NCBI RefSeq assembly: GCF_016907295.1
Contig: NZ_JAFBBR010000001.1
Coordinates: 2,108,001-2,172,000 of the forward strand
Reading direction: 5' to 3'
Source of the DNA: Microbacterium dextranolyticum
Lineage (GTDB): Bacteria > Actinomycetota > Actinomycetes > Actinomycetales > Microbacteriaceae
Length of the DNA: 64,000 nt
The notes beneath the pieces were generated by a model. It was not told where the DNA came from. It did not search any database and worked only from the letters and a program-made list of their open reading frames with translations. The translations under genes and the position numbers were made by a program. Of the stretch, positions 1 to 9,043 are shown piece by piece (within the stretch, counting starts at the first letter, position 1; the number at the start of each line of letters is the position of its first letter).

Positions 1-2609
1 GGTCGCTGGGTGACCGGATCACCGAAGGCCACGACGTGGCGCGCGCGCCGGAGGGACGGAGCCGCCTCGGCGAGGCAGAGCGCCGCGGCATCCGCGATGA
101 TGACGACGTCGAACGACGCATCGGCGGGGATCGAGGGGACCTCGTACGGCGAGGCGAGCCACACCGGCGCGAGCGTGCGCACGAGAGTCGGCGCGGCGGC
201 GACGAGTTCGCGGGGGCTCGTCGCACCCGAGCGCAGCGCATGCTTGAGGGCGTTCGCCTCGCGCGGTTCGTCGACGACCGCGATCTTCCACCGCGTCGCC
301 AGCTCGGCCGCGAGAAGCGGCCCGGCCGACCCGGCGTGCGCCTCATCGACGAGGCGATAGTCGCGCTCGAGCCGGTCGACGATCGAGGTGTTCGCGCCCA
401 GCAAAGCGCGATCGGTGCGCAGCATGGCTTCGAGCGCCGACTGCCACCAGGCGAACTCGAACTCCAAGGCGACCTGCGATTCGGGCACGTGCCGCACCGA
501 CAGTTCCGTGAGCAAACCGTCGAGGCCCATGTCGGTGAGCTGTCCACGCAGCGTGGCGCGCTCGACGAGGTTGTCGAAGACCTTGGATTCGGCGGCGAGC
601 CCCGCAAGCGTACGCAACAGGTACGGGATGGGGAGCGACGCCAGCGGCTCGGTGCGGCCGAGGGCGGCGTCGAGCGCCGTGAGGTCGGCGCTCACCCGCT
701 GCCACGACGCGGCCACCTCATCGAGCCCGAGGGGGATCTCGGGCAGCACGCCCGGGTCGACCAGCTGCTGCCACTGCGCACGCTGGTTCTGCACGCGCAC
801 GAGCCCCTCGTGCATGTCGGTGACGTGCATGCCGGGCCGCACGTACTCGCGCGAGAGCTGCTTGAGGCGGCGGCGCTGGGGCCCCGACATCTCGGGGGCG
901 TCGCGGCGGGCGGCGTACGCGCTGATGAGCTCGTCGAGCGGGCGTTCGAAGACGGTCGAGCTGAACTTGTCGAGAGAGCCGCGGATGCCCTGGAGCAGGT
1001 GGATGTACGTGCCGAGGCCCGAGACCGTCGTAAAGGGACGCATGCGGGTTTGAGCGATCAGCTCGTAGCCCCGCTCGAGGATCGCCGGAACCTCGGCGCG
1101 ATGCAGCCGGACGGCGAGCGCGTGGGCGTCCGTGGCATCCTGCGTGGTGTCGAACGCCACCCCGTACCAGGGCGAATCGTCGGGACCGAACCGGAACTCT
1201 CCGAGGCGCGCGGCCGTGGCGAGCGAGTGGGCCGCCTCAGCGCGACGCGTCGCGAGCAGCTGCAGGGTGCGCATGTCGAAGCGCGTCTGCGCAGACGGCT
1301 GGGGGTCGGCACCGGCGATCGTCGTGAGGGTCCGCAGGGCTTCGAGCGGCGAAACCCCCAGCTGCGCGTGGCGCTGCGTGAGGGCGTCGCGGTAGTCGCG
1401 CAGCACCGTGCGCAGCCGCACGAGCGCGTCGTCGACTTCGGCGACCTTGGGCTGCTCGGCCTTCTCGTTGCGGCCGATCGCACGGATGAGGTCACGGTGC
1501 AGCTGCGTGGGCGAGACGGCCAGAGCGGGCAGGCCGATCCCCGCGAGCCGGTGGCGGACACCCTCGAGGGTCGAGCGGCGGGCGCTGACGACGAGGACGC
1601 GCTTGCCGGCGCGGACGAACTCGCCGATCGCGTTGATGACGGTCTGCGTGCCACCCGTCCCTGGCAGGGTCTGCACGGTGAGCGACTGACCGGCGAGGAT
1701 GCGCGCGAGCACGGCCTCCTGCTCGCTGTCGGCGTCGAGCAGCAGTCGGTCGGATGCCGGTGGGCGCTCATCGGGGCCTGCGGTCTCGGGGCGAGGACGC
1801 GGCAGGACCAGCTCGTCGCGGTCGGCGGCGTGGCCGGCGATCGCGTTGAGCACGGGGTGGTCGAGGTCGGCGGCGTCGCGCACCATGGCGGAGGCGACGT
1901 CGGCGAAGGTCGACACCACGAGGCGCGGAAGGACCGTGAACGTGTCGATGTGCGCGGTGAGCGCGCGCAGGTGGTCGATGACCGGCTGCGGTTTGAAGAC
2001 GCCGTTGTCGTGAGCGAGGGCGGCGAGCGCGCGGCCGTCGAGGTCGATGCCGAACTGCGTGCGCACGGCGTGCACCAGCTCGGGGTTGATCGTGAACGAA
2101 CCTCGCAGCTTCAGGTCGAAGTCGAGGTGATGGCGGCGGATGACGAGCGGGCGCAGCAGCACGGGGGCGGCGAAGGTCTCGTCGCCGAAGCGCCACGAGG
2201 CGATCGCGACCGCGAGGTGGACGGTGTCGAGACCGCGGGCGGTGCGCAGCTCCACATCTTTCGCCGCGATCCGCTCGGCGGCCAGCCGCGCAGTGCGCAG
2301 CGCCACTTCGTCGCGGAAGAGGTTCGACAGGAGCGTCGAGCGCCCCGTGATGAACTGCGGCAGGCTGCCCGGGTGGGCTTTCGTGATGTCGATGCCGGCG
2401 TCACCGGCATCCGTGTAGTGCAGCAGCGTCGAGCGGCCGCCGAGGTCGGCGGCCTCGTCGCGCAGCCGGGCGCGCAGGGTCTGGGCGACGTGGGTCACGA
2501 CGACTCCGGGCTCCGACAGGTCGAGGTCCGTCGGGGTCACCGAACGCTCGTGCTCGGCGTCGTCTGCACCGGGCACGGGACCACCGTCTGATCGCCACAC
2601 ATTCGACAC
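1..2609 (-). CDS. AAA family (SF1 helicase-like) protein, degenerate ATPase motifs, C-terminus off window
   Basis: The reverse strand carries one open frame from about 2609 past the left edge (about 869 residues seen). It resembles the AAA_11/Upf1-like SF1 helicase fold. The P-loop region reads LPGTGGTQT (about residues 315-323), where family members have PPGTGKTQT, so the catalytic lysine is Gly. The Walker B region reads VVIIADAA (about 835-842), where DEA is usual, so the catalytic Glu is Ala. A following AFGDPVTQ stretch matches the GD..Q helicase motif. The start GTG at 2609 has a gggag-like site nearby; GTG 2600 is the alternative. The fold is seen, but loss of both ATPase residues suggests a pseudo-enzyme or a divergent family. 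A long open frame on the other strand here is an antisense artefact. Confidence 0.8.
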   Translation of the reverse strand, partial: MSNVWRSDGGPVPGADDAEHERSVTPTDLDLSEPGVVVTHVAQTLRARLRDEAADLGGRSTLLHYTDAGDAGIDITKAHPGSLPQFITGRSTLLSNLFRDEVALRTARLAAERIAAKDVELRTARGLDTVHLAVAIASWRFGDETFAAPVLLRPLVIRRHHLDFDLKLRGSFTINPELVHAVRTQFGIDLDGRALAALAHDNGVFKPQPVIDHLRALTAHIDTFTVLPRLVVSTFADVASAMVRDAADLDHPVLNAIAGHAADRDELVLPRPRPETAGPDERPPASDRLLLDADSEQEAVLARILAGQSLTVQTLPGTGGTQTVINAIGEFVRAGKRVLVVSARRSTLEGVRHRLAGIGLPALAVSPTQLHRDLIRAIGRNEKAEQPKVAEVDDALVRLRTVLRDYRDALTQRHAQLGVSPLEALRTLTTIAGADPQPSAQTRFDMRTLQLLATRRAEAAHSLATAARLGEFRFGPDDSPWYGVAFDTTQDATDAHALAVRLHRAEVPAILERGYELIAQTRMRPFTTVSGLGTYIHLLQGIRGSLDKFSSTVFERPLDELISAYAARRDAPEMSGPQRRRLKQLSREYVRPGMHVTDMHEGLVRVQNQRAQWQQLVDPGVLPEIPLGLDEVAASWQRVSADLTALDAALGRTEPLASLPIPYLLRTLAGLAAESKVFDNLVERATLRGQLTDMGLDGLLTELSVRHVPESQVALEFEFAWWQSALEAMLRTDRALLGANTSIVDRLERDYRLVDEAHAGSAGPLLAAELATRWKIAVVDEPREANALKHALRSGATSPRELVAAAPTLVRTLAPVWLASPYEVPSIPADASFDVVIIADAAALCLAEAAPSLRRARHVVAFGDPVTQR

Positions 2610-2804
2610 CCTATGCGCGCTCCCGTCCGGAAAACCTCCATCGGGCCGGGTTTCGCGGGATTCGGAGCATCGGGAGACCGCTTTTCGACCTCATGAGGAG
2701 GCGTTTCCCCTCCCGCGCACGGCTTCCCCTCCCCAGACGAGCGCAACGCGGATCGCCCCACAGATACGCCGGAGAGGAGTGACGGATGCCGCCGCGCGGC
2801 CATC

Positions 2805-3386
2805 ATGAATGTCATGACCGCATCCGCCGCATCTCGGCCCGCCTCATACTCGGTGCACCCGACACCGATCGGCGAGGCCCTCGTCATCGTGACCGACGAG
2901 GGCCTCGCTCTGCTCGACGTGCTCGAGGTGCGCGTGGGCGCTGTGGACGATGCGCTGTCGGCGGCCACGGAGCACCTGCGCACCGTGCCCCGCCTCGACC
3001 CGGGAGCCACGGCGACGGTGACTCGTCAGCTCGACGACTACTTCGCCGGCAGCCGTCGCGAGTTCGACCTCGCACTCGACCTGCGCGGAATCGGCGGTTT
3101 CGTGCGGGCAGCGCTCGAGGCGGTGTGCTCGATCCCCTACGGCGAGGTCGCCTCGTACGCCGAGGTGGCGATCCTCGCCGGCTCGCCCGGTGCGAACCGC
3201 GCCGTGGGCACGGCGTGCGCGCGCACGCCGGTTTCGATCGTGATCCCCGCCCACCGCGTGGTGCGCAGCGACGGTTCGATCGGCGAATACGGCGGCCACC
3301 CCGAGCGCAAACGATTCCTGCTCGACCTCGAGGCCCGTATCTCGGGCCTGAAGGCCCAGCCGGTGCGAGACTCCGCGGGCGTGTAG
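2805..3386 (+). CDS. Alkyltransferase-like protein (MGMT fold, catalytic Cys replaced by Ala)
   Basis: This 193-residue protein has the full layout of O6-alkylguanine-DNA methyltransferase: an N-terminal domain to about residue 90, then the DNA-binding domain with IPYGEVASYAEVA, RAVGTACARTP, and VIPAHRVVRSDG. In active enzymes the last motif is PCHRV; here residue 149 is Ala (GCC at 3249). That is the signature of alkyltransferase-like (ATL) proteins, which bind O6-alkylguanine and hand it to nucleotide excision repair rather than removing the alkyl group; known ATLs carry Trp or Ala there. Most ATLs are about 100 residues, so a full-length version with its N-terminal domain is less usual. 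Start ATG 2805 (ATG 2814 is possible). It is convergent with actP across a strong hairpin. Confidence 0.85.
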   Translation: MNVMTASAASRPASYSVHPTPIGEALVIVTDEGLALLDVLEVRVGAVDDALSAATEHLRTVPRLDPGATATVTRQLDDYFAGSRREFDLALDLRGIGGFVRAALEAVCSIPYGEVASYAEVAILAGSPGANRAVGTACARTPVSIVIPAHRVVRSDGSIGEYGGHPERKRFLLDLEARISGLKAQPVRDSAGV

Positions 3387-3403
3387 GCCGCCCCGGACGA
3401 CGA

Positions 3404-3436
3404 CCGGCACCGGGCGCACGCTGCGCCCGGTGCCGG
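3404..3436. terminator. Bidirectional hairpin terminator
   Basis: A 15-bp perfect stem (ccggcaccgggcgca) with a 3-nt loop lies between the convergent ATL gene and actP. No long T-tract follows, as is common in high-GC actinobacteria. It likely ends transcription from both sides. Confidence 0.75.
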
Positions 3437-3445
3437 TGCGGCCGG

Positions 3446-5068
3446 TCAGTGGTCGACGGCCTTCTCGGCGCCGTACCCGGTGAGCGAGCGGACCTCCATC
3501 TCGGCGGCCTTGCCCGGGTCCTCGGCGCGGGTGGAGGTCACCGAACCCAACCATCCGAGGAAGAACCCGAGCGGGATCGAGACGATGCCCGGGTTGTTCA
3601 ACGGCCAGATCGCCACGCCCACATCCTTGAAGACGCTCGTCGGCGTCCCCCAGAAGACGGGCGAGAGCGCGATCAGGATGATGGCCGAGGCGAGCCCTCC
3701 GTACATGCTCCACACGGCGCCCCGGGTCGTGAAGCGACGCCAGAACAGCGAGTACAGGATCGTCGGCAGGTTCGCCGATGCGGCGACCGCGAACGCGAGC
3801 GCGACGAGGAAGGCGACGTTCTGGCCCTGCACGCCGATGCCGCCGAGGATCGCGAGCACGCCGATCACGATGACGGTGCGCCGCGCGACCTTCACCTCGC
3901 CGTCGGGGGCGACCTTGCCCTTCTTCACGACATTGGCGTAGATGTCGTGCGCGAACGACGCCGCGGCGGTGATCGTGAGTCCGGCGACGACCGCGAGGAT
4001 CGTGGCGAAGGCGACGGCCGAGATGAAGCCGAGCAGCAGCGGTCCGCCGAGCGCCTGTGCCAGCAGCGGCGCGGCGGAGTTCACTCCGCCCGGGGCCGCC
4101 TTGATGACCTCGGGCCCGACCATCGCGCCCGCGCCGTAGCCGAGCACGAGCGTCAGCAGGTAGAACAGCCCGATCAGCCAGATCGCCCAGACGACCGAGC
4201 GACGCGCCTCTTTCGCGGTGGGCACCGTGTAGAAGCGCATCAGCACGTGCGGCAGGCCCGCGGTGCCGAGCACGAGCGCGACCGCGAGCGAGATGAAGTC
4301 CCACGGATTCTTGCCGTACTGCAGGCCCGGGCCGAGGATCGCGTCTTTCGGGTCGGTGATGGATGCCGCCACCGCCGACTCGAGCAGGGTGTTGAGGTTG
4401 AAGCCGTTGATCGCGAGCACCCAGATCGTCATGACGATCGCGCCGCCGATGAGCAGGAACGCCTTCACGATCTGCACCCAGGTCGTGCCCTTCATGCCGC
4501 CGATGAGCACGTACACGATCATCAGCACACCGACGACGGCGACGACCACGGACTGCCCGACCTTGTCGTTGATGCCGAGCAGCAGCGAGACCAGTCCCCC
4601 GGCTCCCGCCATCTGGGCGAGCAGGTAGAAGAAGCAGACGGCGAGCGTCGTGATCGCCGCCGCCATCCGCACCGGTCCCTGCCGCAGGCGGAACGAGAGC
4701 ACGTCGGCCATCGTGAACTTGCCGGTGTTGCGCATCAGTTCGGCGACCAGCAGCAGCGCGACGAGCCACGCCACCAGGAAGCCGATCGAATACAGGAATC
4801 CGTCGTAGCCGTTGATCGCGATGGCACCGACGATTCCGAGGAAGGATGCCGCGGACAGGTAGTCGCCGGCGATCGCGAATCCGTTCTGCGGCCCCGTGAA
4901 CGAGCGCCCCGCGGCGTAGTAGTCCGCCGCCGTCTTGTTGTTGCGGCTGGCGCGGATCACGATGAACAGCGTCACGGCGACGAACGCGCCGAAGATCGAG
5001 ATGTTGAGGACCGGATTGTTCTCGGCGGCGGCGGGAGCGGCGGCAGAGACGACGAGCGCGACGCTCAC
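3446..5068 (-). CDS. actP: Cation/acetate symporter ActP (SSS family)
   Basis: The 540-residue polytopic membrane protein of the sodium:solute symporter family has about 13 hydrophobic segments. It keeps typical ActP stretches such as ADYYAAGRSFTGPQNGFAIA near residue 50 and GTAGLPHVLMRFYTV in the middle. It imports acetate and short monocarboxylates with a cation. The start overlaps the stop of the upstream DUF485 gene by ATGA, so the two are translationally coupled, the usual yjcH-actP order. Length matches the family (about 540-550). A divergent GAF/LuxR regulator 130 bp upstream of the operon is a plausible controller. Confidence 0.93.
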   Translation of the reverse strand: MSVALVVSAAAPAAAENNPVLNISIFGAFVAVTLFIVIRASRNNKTAADYYAAGRSFTGPQNGFAIAGDYLSAASFLGIVGAIAINGYDGFLYSIGFLVAWLVALLLVAELMRNTGKFTMADVLSFRLRQGPVRMAAAITTLAVCFFYLLAQMAGAGGLVSLLLGINDKVGQSVVVAVVGVLMIVYVLIGGMKGTTWVQIVKAFLLIGGAIVMTIWVLAINGFNLNTLLESAVAASITDPKDAILGPGLQYGKNPWDFISLAVALVLGTAGLPHVLMRFYTVPTAKEARRSVVWAIWLIGLFYLLTLVLGYGAGAMVGPEVIKAAPGGVNSAAPLLAQALGGPLLLGFISAVAFATILAVVAGLTITAAASFAHDIYANVVKKGKVAPDGEVKVARRTVIVIGVLAILGGIGVQGQNVAFLVALAFAVAASANLPTILYSLFWRRFTTRGAVWSMYGGLASAIILIALSPVFWGTPTSVFKDVGVAIWPLNNPGIVSIPLGFFLGWLGSVTSTRAEDPGKAAEMEVRSLTGYGAEKAVDH

Positions 5069-5415
5069 GAGCCGGACTCCTGCTTCTCGAGCGCCCCACG
5101 GATCTCGGCCGAGACCGGATCGAGTCGGCGATTGGCGAACGACACGTAGGTCATCGTGATGGCGAAAGTCGTGACGAACTGGCCGAGTCCGAGCAGCAGA
5201 CCGACGGTGATGTCGCCCCAGACCCGCGTGGCCATGAACTCCGTCGCGAACGACGAGAGCAGCACGTACGCGAAGTACCAGACGAGAAAGGCCACCGTGA
5301 GGGGCCAGACGAAGCTGCGGTGACGGCGTTTGAGTTCGACGAAGGGCGGTGATCCCTCGACGGCGATGTAGTCGACGCCGCCGGGTGGGCGCGCATCGGT
5401 GGACGATCCGGACAT
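5065..5415 (-). CDS. DUF485 (YjcH-like) inner-membrane protein
   Basis: A 116-residue protein with two hydrophobic segments (LTVAFLVWYFAYVLLSSFA and GLLLGLGQFVTTFAITMTY) and the FVELKRRHRSFVWP lead-in of the DUF485 family. Such proteins almost always precede actP-type symporters and are thought to support them; the mechanism is not established. I chose ATG 5415 because AAGGAGG lies 4 nt before it; a longer open frame to 5484 lacks such a site. Its stop overlaps the actP start by 4 nt. Confidence 0.9.
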   Translation of the reverse strand: MSGSSTDARPPGGVDYIAVEGSPPFVELKRRHRSFVWPLTVAFLVWYFAYVLLSSFATEFMATRVWGDITVGLLLGLGQFVTTFAITMTYVSFANRRLDPVSAEIRGALEKQESGS

Positions 5416-5546
5416 GTGGCCTCCTTGCCTCATGAGGGAGTGAAGCGTGTCGCTTCGGCGCCGATCGTCGTCGATCGGGCGCATGGTATCGTCGACGCTA
5501 CGAAACGGGTGACGCGGTCGTCACCCCCGGAAGTGGGTACAGAACC

Positions 5547-6404
5547 GTGTCAGCGATCGACCTCAAGTCCGAGGACGATCTTCTGTCGGACGCGGTCGGT
5601 GACCTCGCGTCACGCACCGGTCTGCCGGTCGCTTTCGGCGGTTTCGAACGCGAGGGTGCCATCGATGTGACGGCGGTCGTCGGCAACCGCACACCCCATC
5701 TCGCGAGTCTCGTCGTCAAGCCGACCCGCGGCCTCGGCGGTCGCGCGTTCGTCGAACGACGCCCGCGTCTCGCGCTGGACTACCGCTCGTCGCGAAACAT
5801 CACCCACGATTACGATCGCGCGGTGCTGGGCGAAGGCATCTCGACGCTGTTCGCCGTCCCGATCCTGGTCGCCGGCAAGGCGCGCGGGGTCATCTACTGC
5901 GGCGCGTGGTCGCGATCGCCCTTCGGCGAGTCGGCGGCGCGCAGCGCGCTGCAGATCGCCGCCGACCTCGCGACAGAGCTGCGGGTCCGCGACGAGGTGG
6001 GGCGCCGGCTTCAGCTGGCGTCGACGCCCGAAGCTGCTGCGCCCGTGCTCGACGTGGTGATCCGCGAGGAACTGCGCGAAGCGTACGCCGAGCTGCGCCG
6101 CATCGGCGCCGAGGTCGCCGACGCGGGCATCCGTCGCCGCCTCGCCGACATCGAGCAACGCCTTGCGACGCTCTCGCGCGACGGCAGCGCGCCGATCGAG
6201 CACCTCGACGTGCGACTCTCGCGTCGCGAGACCGACGTGCTCGCCTGCGCGGCGCTGGGCCAGACCAACGCCGAGATCGCAGCGACGCTGTCGCTGCGCG
6301 AAGGCACGGTCAAGTCGTACCTGCAGGCGGCGATGGCGAAGCTGGATGCCGGTACGCGACACGCGGCGGTGACGAAGGCGCGGCGCGCCGGGCTGCTCCC
6401 CTGA
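5547..6404 (+). CDS. GAF-domain LuxR-type transcriptional regulator
   Basis: This 285-residue protein has an N-terminal GAF-like sensor domain (about residues 10-150, with GGRAFVERRPRLALDYRSS and VPILVAGKARGVIYCGA), a helical linker, and a C-terminal LuxR helix-turn-helix (about 222-280, LSRRETDVLACAALGQTNAE then GTVKSYLQAAMAKL). Start GTG 5547 follows a ggaagtgg site. It is divergent from the DUF485-actP operon. This arrangement is recurrent in actinobacteria, where the regulator (RamB-independent type) is suspected to control acetate uptake; that role here is inference. Confidence 0.85.
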   Translation: MSAIDLKSEDDLLSDAVGDLASRTGLPVAFGGFEREGAIDVTAVVGNRTPHLASLVVKPTRGLGGRAFVERRPRLALDYRSSRNITHDYDRAVLGEGISTLFAVPILVAGKARGVIYCGAWSRSPFGESAARSALQIAADLATELRVRDEVGRRLQLASTPEAAAPVLDVVIREELREAYAELRRIGAEVADAGIRRRLADIEQRLATLSRDGSAPIEHLDVRLSRRETDVLACAALGQTNAEIAATLSLREGTVKSYLQAAMAKLDAGTRHAAVTKARRAGLLP

Positions 6405-6444
6405 CGCGATTCGATGTGCGCGATCTGCGGCGCCACCCGGGAAT

Positions 6445-6672
6445 TCAGGGGCGCACGCGCACGCGTCGACCGTCGTACTCGACGACATCGCCGTCGTGCA
6501 GCTGACGCCCGCGGCGGCGTTCGATCTGTCCATTCACGGTGACGAGTCCGTCGATGACCGCCTCTTTTCCGTCGCCACCCGAATCGAGCAACCCCGCGAA
6601 TTTGAGCAGTTGTCCCAATCGAATGCTGTCGCTGCCGAGAGATATATCGGCAATCCGGCTTTCATCTGTCAT
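6445..6672 (-). CDS. S4-domain RNA-binding protein
   Basis: A 75-residue protein made almost entirely of one S4 RNA-binding domain: DSIRLGQLLKFAGLLDSGGD, then VTVNGQIERRRGRQL and GDVVEYDGRRVRV. It belongs to the YaaA/RlbA-like small S4 group that binds structured RNA, probably ribosomal. ATG 6672 fits family length; an upstream in-frame ATG at 6714 with a gaagag site would add 14 residues. It is divergent from lsr2. Confidence 0.8.
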   Translation of the reverse strand: MTDESRIADISLGSDSIRLGQLLKFAGLLDSGGDGKEAVIDGLVTVNGQIERRRGRQLHDGDVVEYDGRRVRVRP

Positions 6673-6819
6673 GTCGACAATGATAATCGGGCAGCGACGG
6701 ATTCTCGCTCTCATCGGCGTCTCTTCGCCATTGCTCCACCCCTGCGATGCCGGGGAGAATATCGATGCACGCCGGTGACATGCACCCTTTTTCGCAGAAG
6801 CGTGATTATGCTCGCTGTC

Positions 6820-7179
6820 ATGGCTCGCAGAATTGTGCATCAACTCGTCGACGATCTGGATGGCACCGTCCTCGAAATCGGCGAAGGCGAAACCGTCCTG
6901 TTCTCTCTCGACGGCACCGCCTATGAAATCGACATCACCGAAGAGAACGCCGCGGCGCTGCGCGACCTCCTCGCTCCCTACATCGCCGCCGCGCGCCCCG
7001 TTTCGGCACGCTCCGGCGGATCGTCGCGCGGATCGAGCGCCGGCTCGCGTCGCCAGAAGCGCTCCGGCCAGCGCGATTACGCGCCGGTGCGCGAATGGGC
7101 GGCGAAGAACGGCTATACCGTCTCGGAGCGGGGTCGCGTGCCGGCATCCGTCATCGAGGCATACGACGCCGCGCACTGA
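6820..7179 (+). CDS. lsr2: Lsr2 nucleoid-associated xenogeneic silencer
   Basis: The 119-residue protein starts MARRIVHQLVDDLDG, the Lsr2 N-terminal dimerisation domain, continues with TAYEIDITEENAAALR, a Ser/Gly/Arg-rich linker, and ends with the DNA-binding domain (REWAAKNGYTVSERGRVPAS) including the Arg-Gly-Arg minor-groove hook near residue 103. Lsr2 is the actinobacterial H-NS analogue that binds AT-rich horizontally acquired DNA, so it may silence the island in this window. I chose ATG 6820 by family length; ATG 6808 is in frame. A strong palindrome begins 22 bp after the stop. Confidence 0.93.
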   Translation: MARRIVHQLVDDLDGTVLEIGEGETVLFSLDGTAYEIDITEENAAALRDLLAPYIAAARPVSARSGGSSRGSSAGSRRQKRSGQRDYAPVREWAAKNGYTVSERGRVPASVIEAYDAAH

Positions 7180-7201
7180 CGCTTCTCCGCACTCCATTCC
7201 C

Positions 7202-7261
7202 CGCGAAACCTCACTTGTGTACGCCTTTTCGGCGTTTTCAGGTACACAAGAGAGGTTTCGC
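7202..7261. repeat. Dispersed palindromic repeat, copy 1 (possible terminator)
   Basis: Arms gcgaaacctcacttgtgtac (7202-7221) and gtacacaagagaggtttcgc (7242-7261) pair at 19 of 20 positions, with a 20-nt centre containing an inner gccttttcggc hairpin. A related but more decayed copy lies at 59685-59743. It sits just after lsr2 and could terminate transcription. Confidence 0.75.
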
Positions 7262-7298
7262 AGGGTTTTGTGTGCGTGCTCGGCGAATTCCGACGGGC

Positions 7299-7395
7299 GC
7301 ATGGCGTGCTCGTCGGCTGACATTCCGCACTGCGGTCCGCGTCGCGATCCGCATGGCGGGCTCGTCGGCTGACGTTCCGCACTGCGGTCCGCGTC
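7299..7395. repeat. Two tandem 45-bp repeats, 52-bp period
   Basis: Units at 7299-7343 and 7351-7395 differ at only two positions: gcatggcg(t/g)gctcgtcgg, then ctgac(a/g)ttccgc and a shared actgcggtccgcgtc. They lie between lsr2 and the catalase in the catalase upstream region. Function unknown; they may simply be duplicated intergenic sequence. Confidence 0.7.
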
Positions 7396-7449
7396 GAGGC
7401 CGCCGTCAAGGGGGTGGATGCCACGGCGCGCGCGACGTACCGTGGCGCC

Positions 7450-9039
7450 ATGCCTGAACTCCCCCAGCCCCATGACGGCACATCCATCCGCACCGCCCCG
7501 TCTGCCGAGGCGGAACTCGGTTCGACCACCGACACCGGTGCTCCTGCACCGAGCGACCGCAATGCCCTGACGATCGGCGCCGACGGCCCGATCGTGTTGC
7601 ACGACGTGCACTTTCTGAATCAGATGGCGCACTTCAACCGCGAGCGCGTGCCCGAGCGGAACGTACATGCCAAGGGATCCGGGGCGTTCGGTGTCTTCGA
7701 GACGACCGACGACGTATCGGCCTATACCAAGGCATCCCTCTTTCAACCGGGGGCGACGACGCCGATGCTCGCGCGCTTCTCGACCGTCGCCGGCGAACAG
7801 GGCTCGCCCGACACCTGGCGCGACCCGCGCGGGTTCGCGCTGAAGTTCTACACCGATGAGGGCAACTACGACCTCGTCGGCAACAACACCCCGGTCTTCT
7901 TCATCCGCGACGCGATGAAGTTCCCGCACTTCATCCGCTCGCAGAAGCGCCGGGGCGGCAATGGCCTCCGCGACAACAACATGCAGTGGGACTTCTGGAG
8001 CCTCAACCCCGAGTCCGCGCACCAGGTCACGTACCTGATGGGCGATCGAGGCATCCCCCGGTCGTACCGTCACATGAACGGGTACGGCTCGCACACGTAT
8101 ATGTGGGTGAACGCCGCGGGCGAGAAGTTCTGGGTGAAGTACCACTTCCACGCCGACCAGGGCGTCGAGGGCCTCACCGATACGGATGCCACGCGCATTG
8201 CCGGCGAAGACGCCGACTTCCACCGGCGCGACCTCTTCGAGGCCATCGAGCGCGGCGAGCACCCCTCGTGGACGCTGTCGGTGCAGATCATGCCGTATGA
8301 GGATGCCCGGACCTACCGCATCAACCCGTTCGACCTCACCAAGATCTGGCCGCATGCGGACTATCCGCTGATCCGGGTGGGCACGATGACCCTGAACCGC
8401 AATCCGGAGAACTTCTTCGCCGAGATCGAGCAGGCTGCGTTCGAGCCTTCTGCGCTCGTGCCGGGCATCGGATTCTCGCCCGACAAGATGCTGCTCGGTC
8501 GCGCGTTCGCCTACGCCGATACGCACCGCCACCGCATCGGCGCGAATTACCTGCAGCTGCCGGTCAATCGGCCGCACGTCGACGTGAACACCTACACGCA
8601 GGACGGGCCGATGGCGTACGACCACAACGGGGATGCCCCGGTGTACGCCCCGAATTCGTTCGGCCGCGGCTACGCCGACGAGGTCGGCGAGGTCGACCCC
8701 GGGTGGGAGGCCGACGGGGCGATGGTGCGCCAGGCCTACACGCTTCGCGCGGACGACGACGACTTCTCGCAGGCGGGAGCGCTCGTGCGCGACGTGTGGA
8801 ACGACGAGCAGCGCGCCGCGTTCGTGAAGACCGTCGCGGGCCACCTGCTCGGCGGGGTGACCGGCGACGTCCTCGAGCGGGCCTTCGCGTACTGGAAGGC
8901 CGTGGACGCGGCGACCGGCGCCGAGATCGAACGACTCGTCCGCGCCGACGCCGACCTCGGTGCACCGGGAGCGCAGCCGGATGCCGCTGTCGACGATGCG
9001 GAGAATCCGATCGTCGAGAGCGACACCCACGCGGGGTGA
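7450..9039 (+). CDS. katA: Monofunctional haem catalase
   Basis: This 529-residue clade-type catalase decomposes hydrogen peroxide. It shows the distal His in [16 protein letters not shown] (about residue 63), the distal Asn in [13 protein letters not shown], and the proximal haem-ligand motif [14 protein letters not shown] with its Tyr. N- and C-terminal tails are short and length is that of small-subunit catalases. Start ATG 7450 was chosen over an in-frame ATG at 7414 by family length. It stands alone; the next gene is convergent only 4 bp downstream. Confidence 0.95.
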   Translation: MPELPQPHDGTSIRTAPSAEAELGSTTDTGAPAPSDRNALTIGADGPIVLHDVHFLNQMAHFNRERVPERNVHAKGSGAFGVFETTDDVSAYTKASLFQPGATTPMLARFSTVAGEQGSPDTWRDPRGFALKFYTDEGNYDLVGNNTPVFFIRDAMKFPHFIRSQKRRGGNGLRDNNMQWDFWSLNPESAHQVTYLMGDRGIPRSYRHMNGYGSHTYMWVNAAGEKFWVKYHFHADQGVEGLTDTDATRIAGEDADFHRRDLFEAIERGEHPSWTLSVQIMPYEDARTYRINPFDLTKIWPHADYPLIRVGTMTLNRNPENFFAEIEQAAFEPSALVPGIGFSPDKMLLGRAFAYADTHRHRIGANYLQLPVNRPHVDVNTYTQDGPMAYDHNGDAPVYAPNSFGRGYADEVGEVDPGWEADGAMVRQAYTLRADDDDFSQAGALVRDVWNDEQRAAFVKTVAGHLLGGVTGDVLERAFAYWKAVDAATGAEIERLVRADADLGAPGAQPDAAVDDAENPIVESDTHAG

Positions 9040-9043
9040 GGGG

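Noticed and set aside
36..2591. An 851-codon open frame on the forward strand
   Set aside because: It is antisense to the helicase-like gene; its translation is dominated by Arg, Gly, Glu and Asp with no domain, a known artefact of high GC.
2786..5149. A 787-codon forward frame with a good ribosome site upstream
   Set aside because: It spans two real genes (ATL and, antisense, actP) and reads as low-complexity Arg/Asp/His-rich sequence after the first part.
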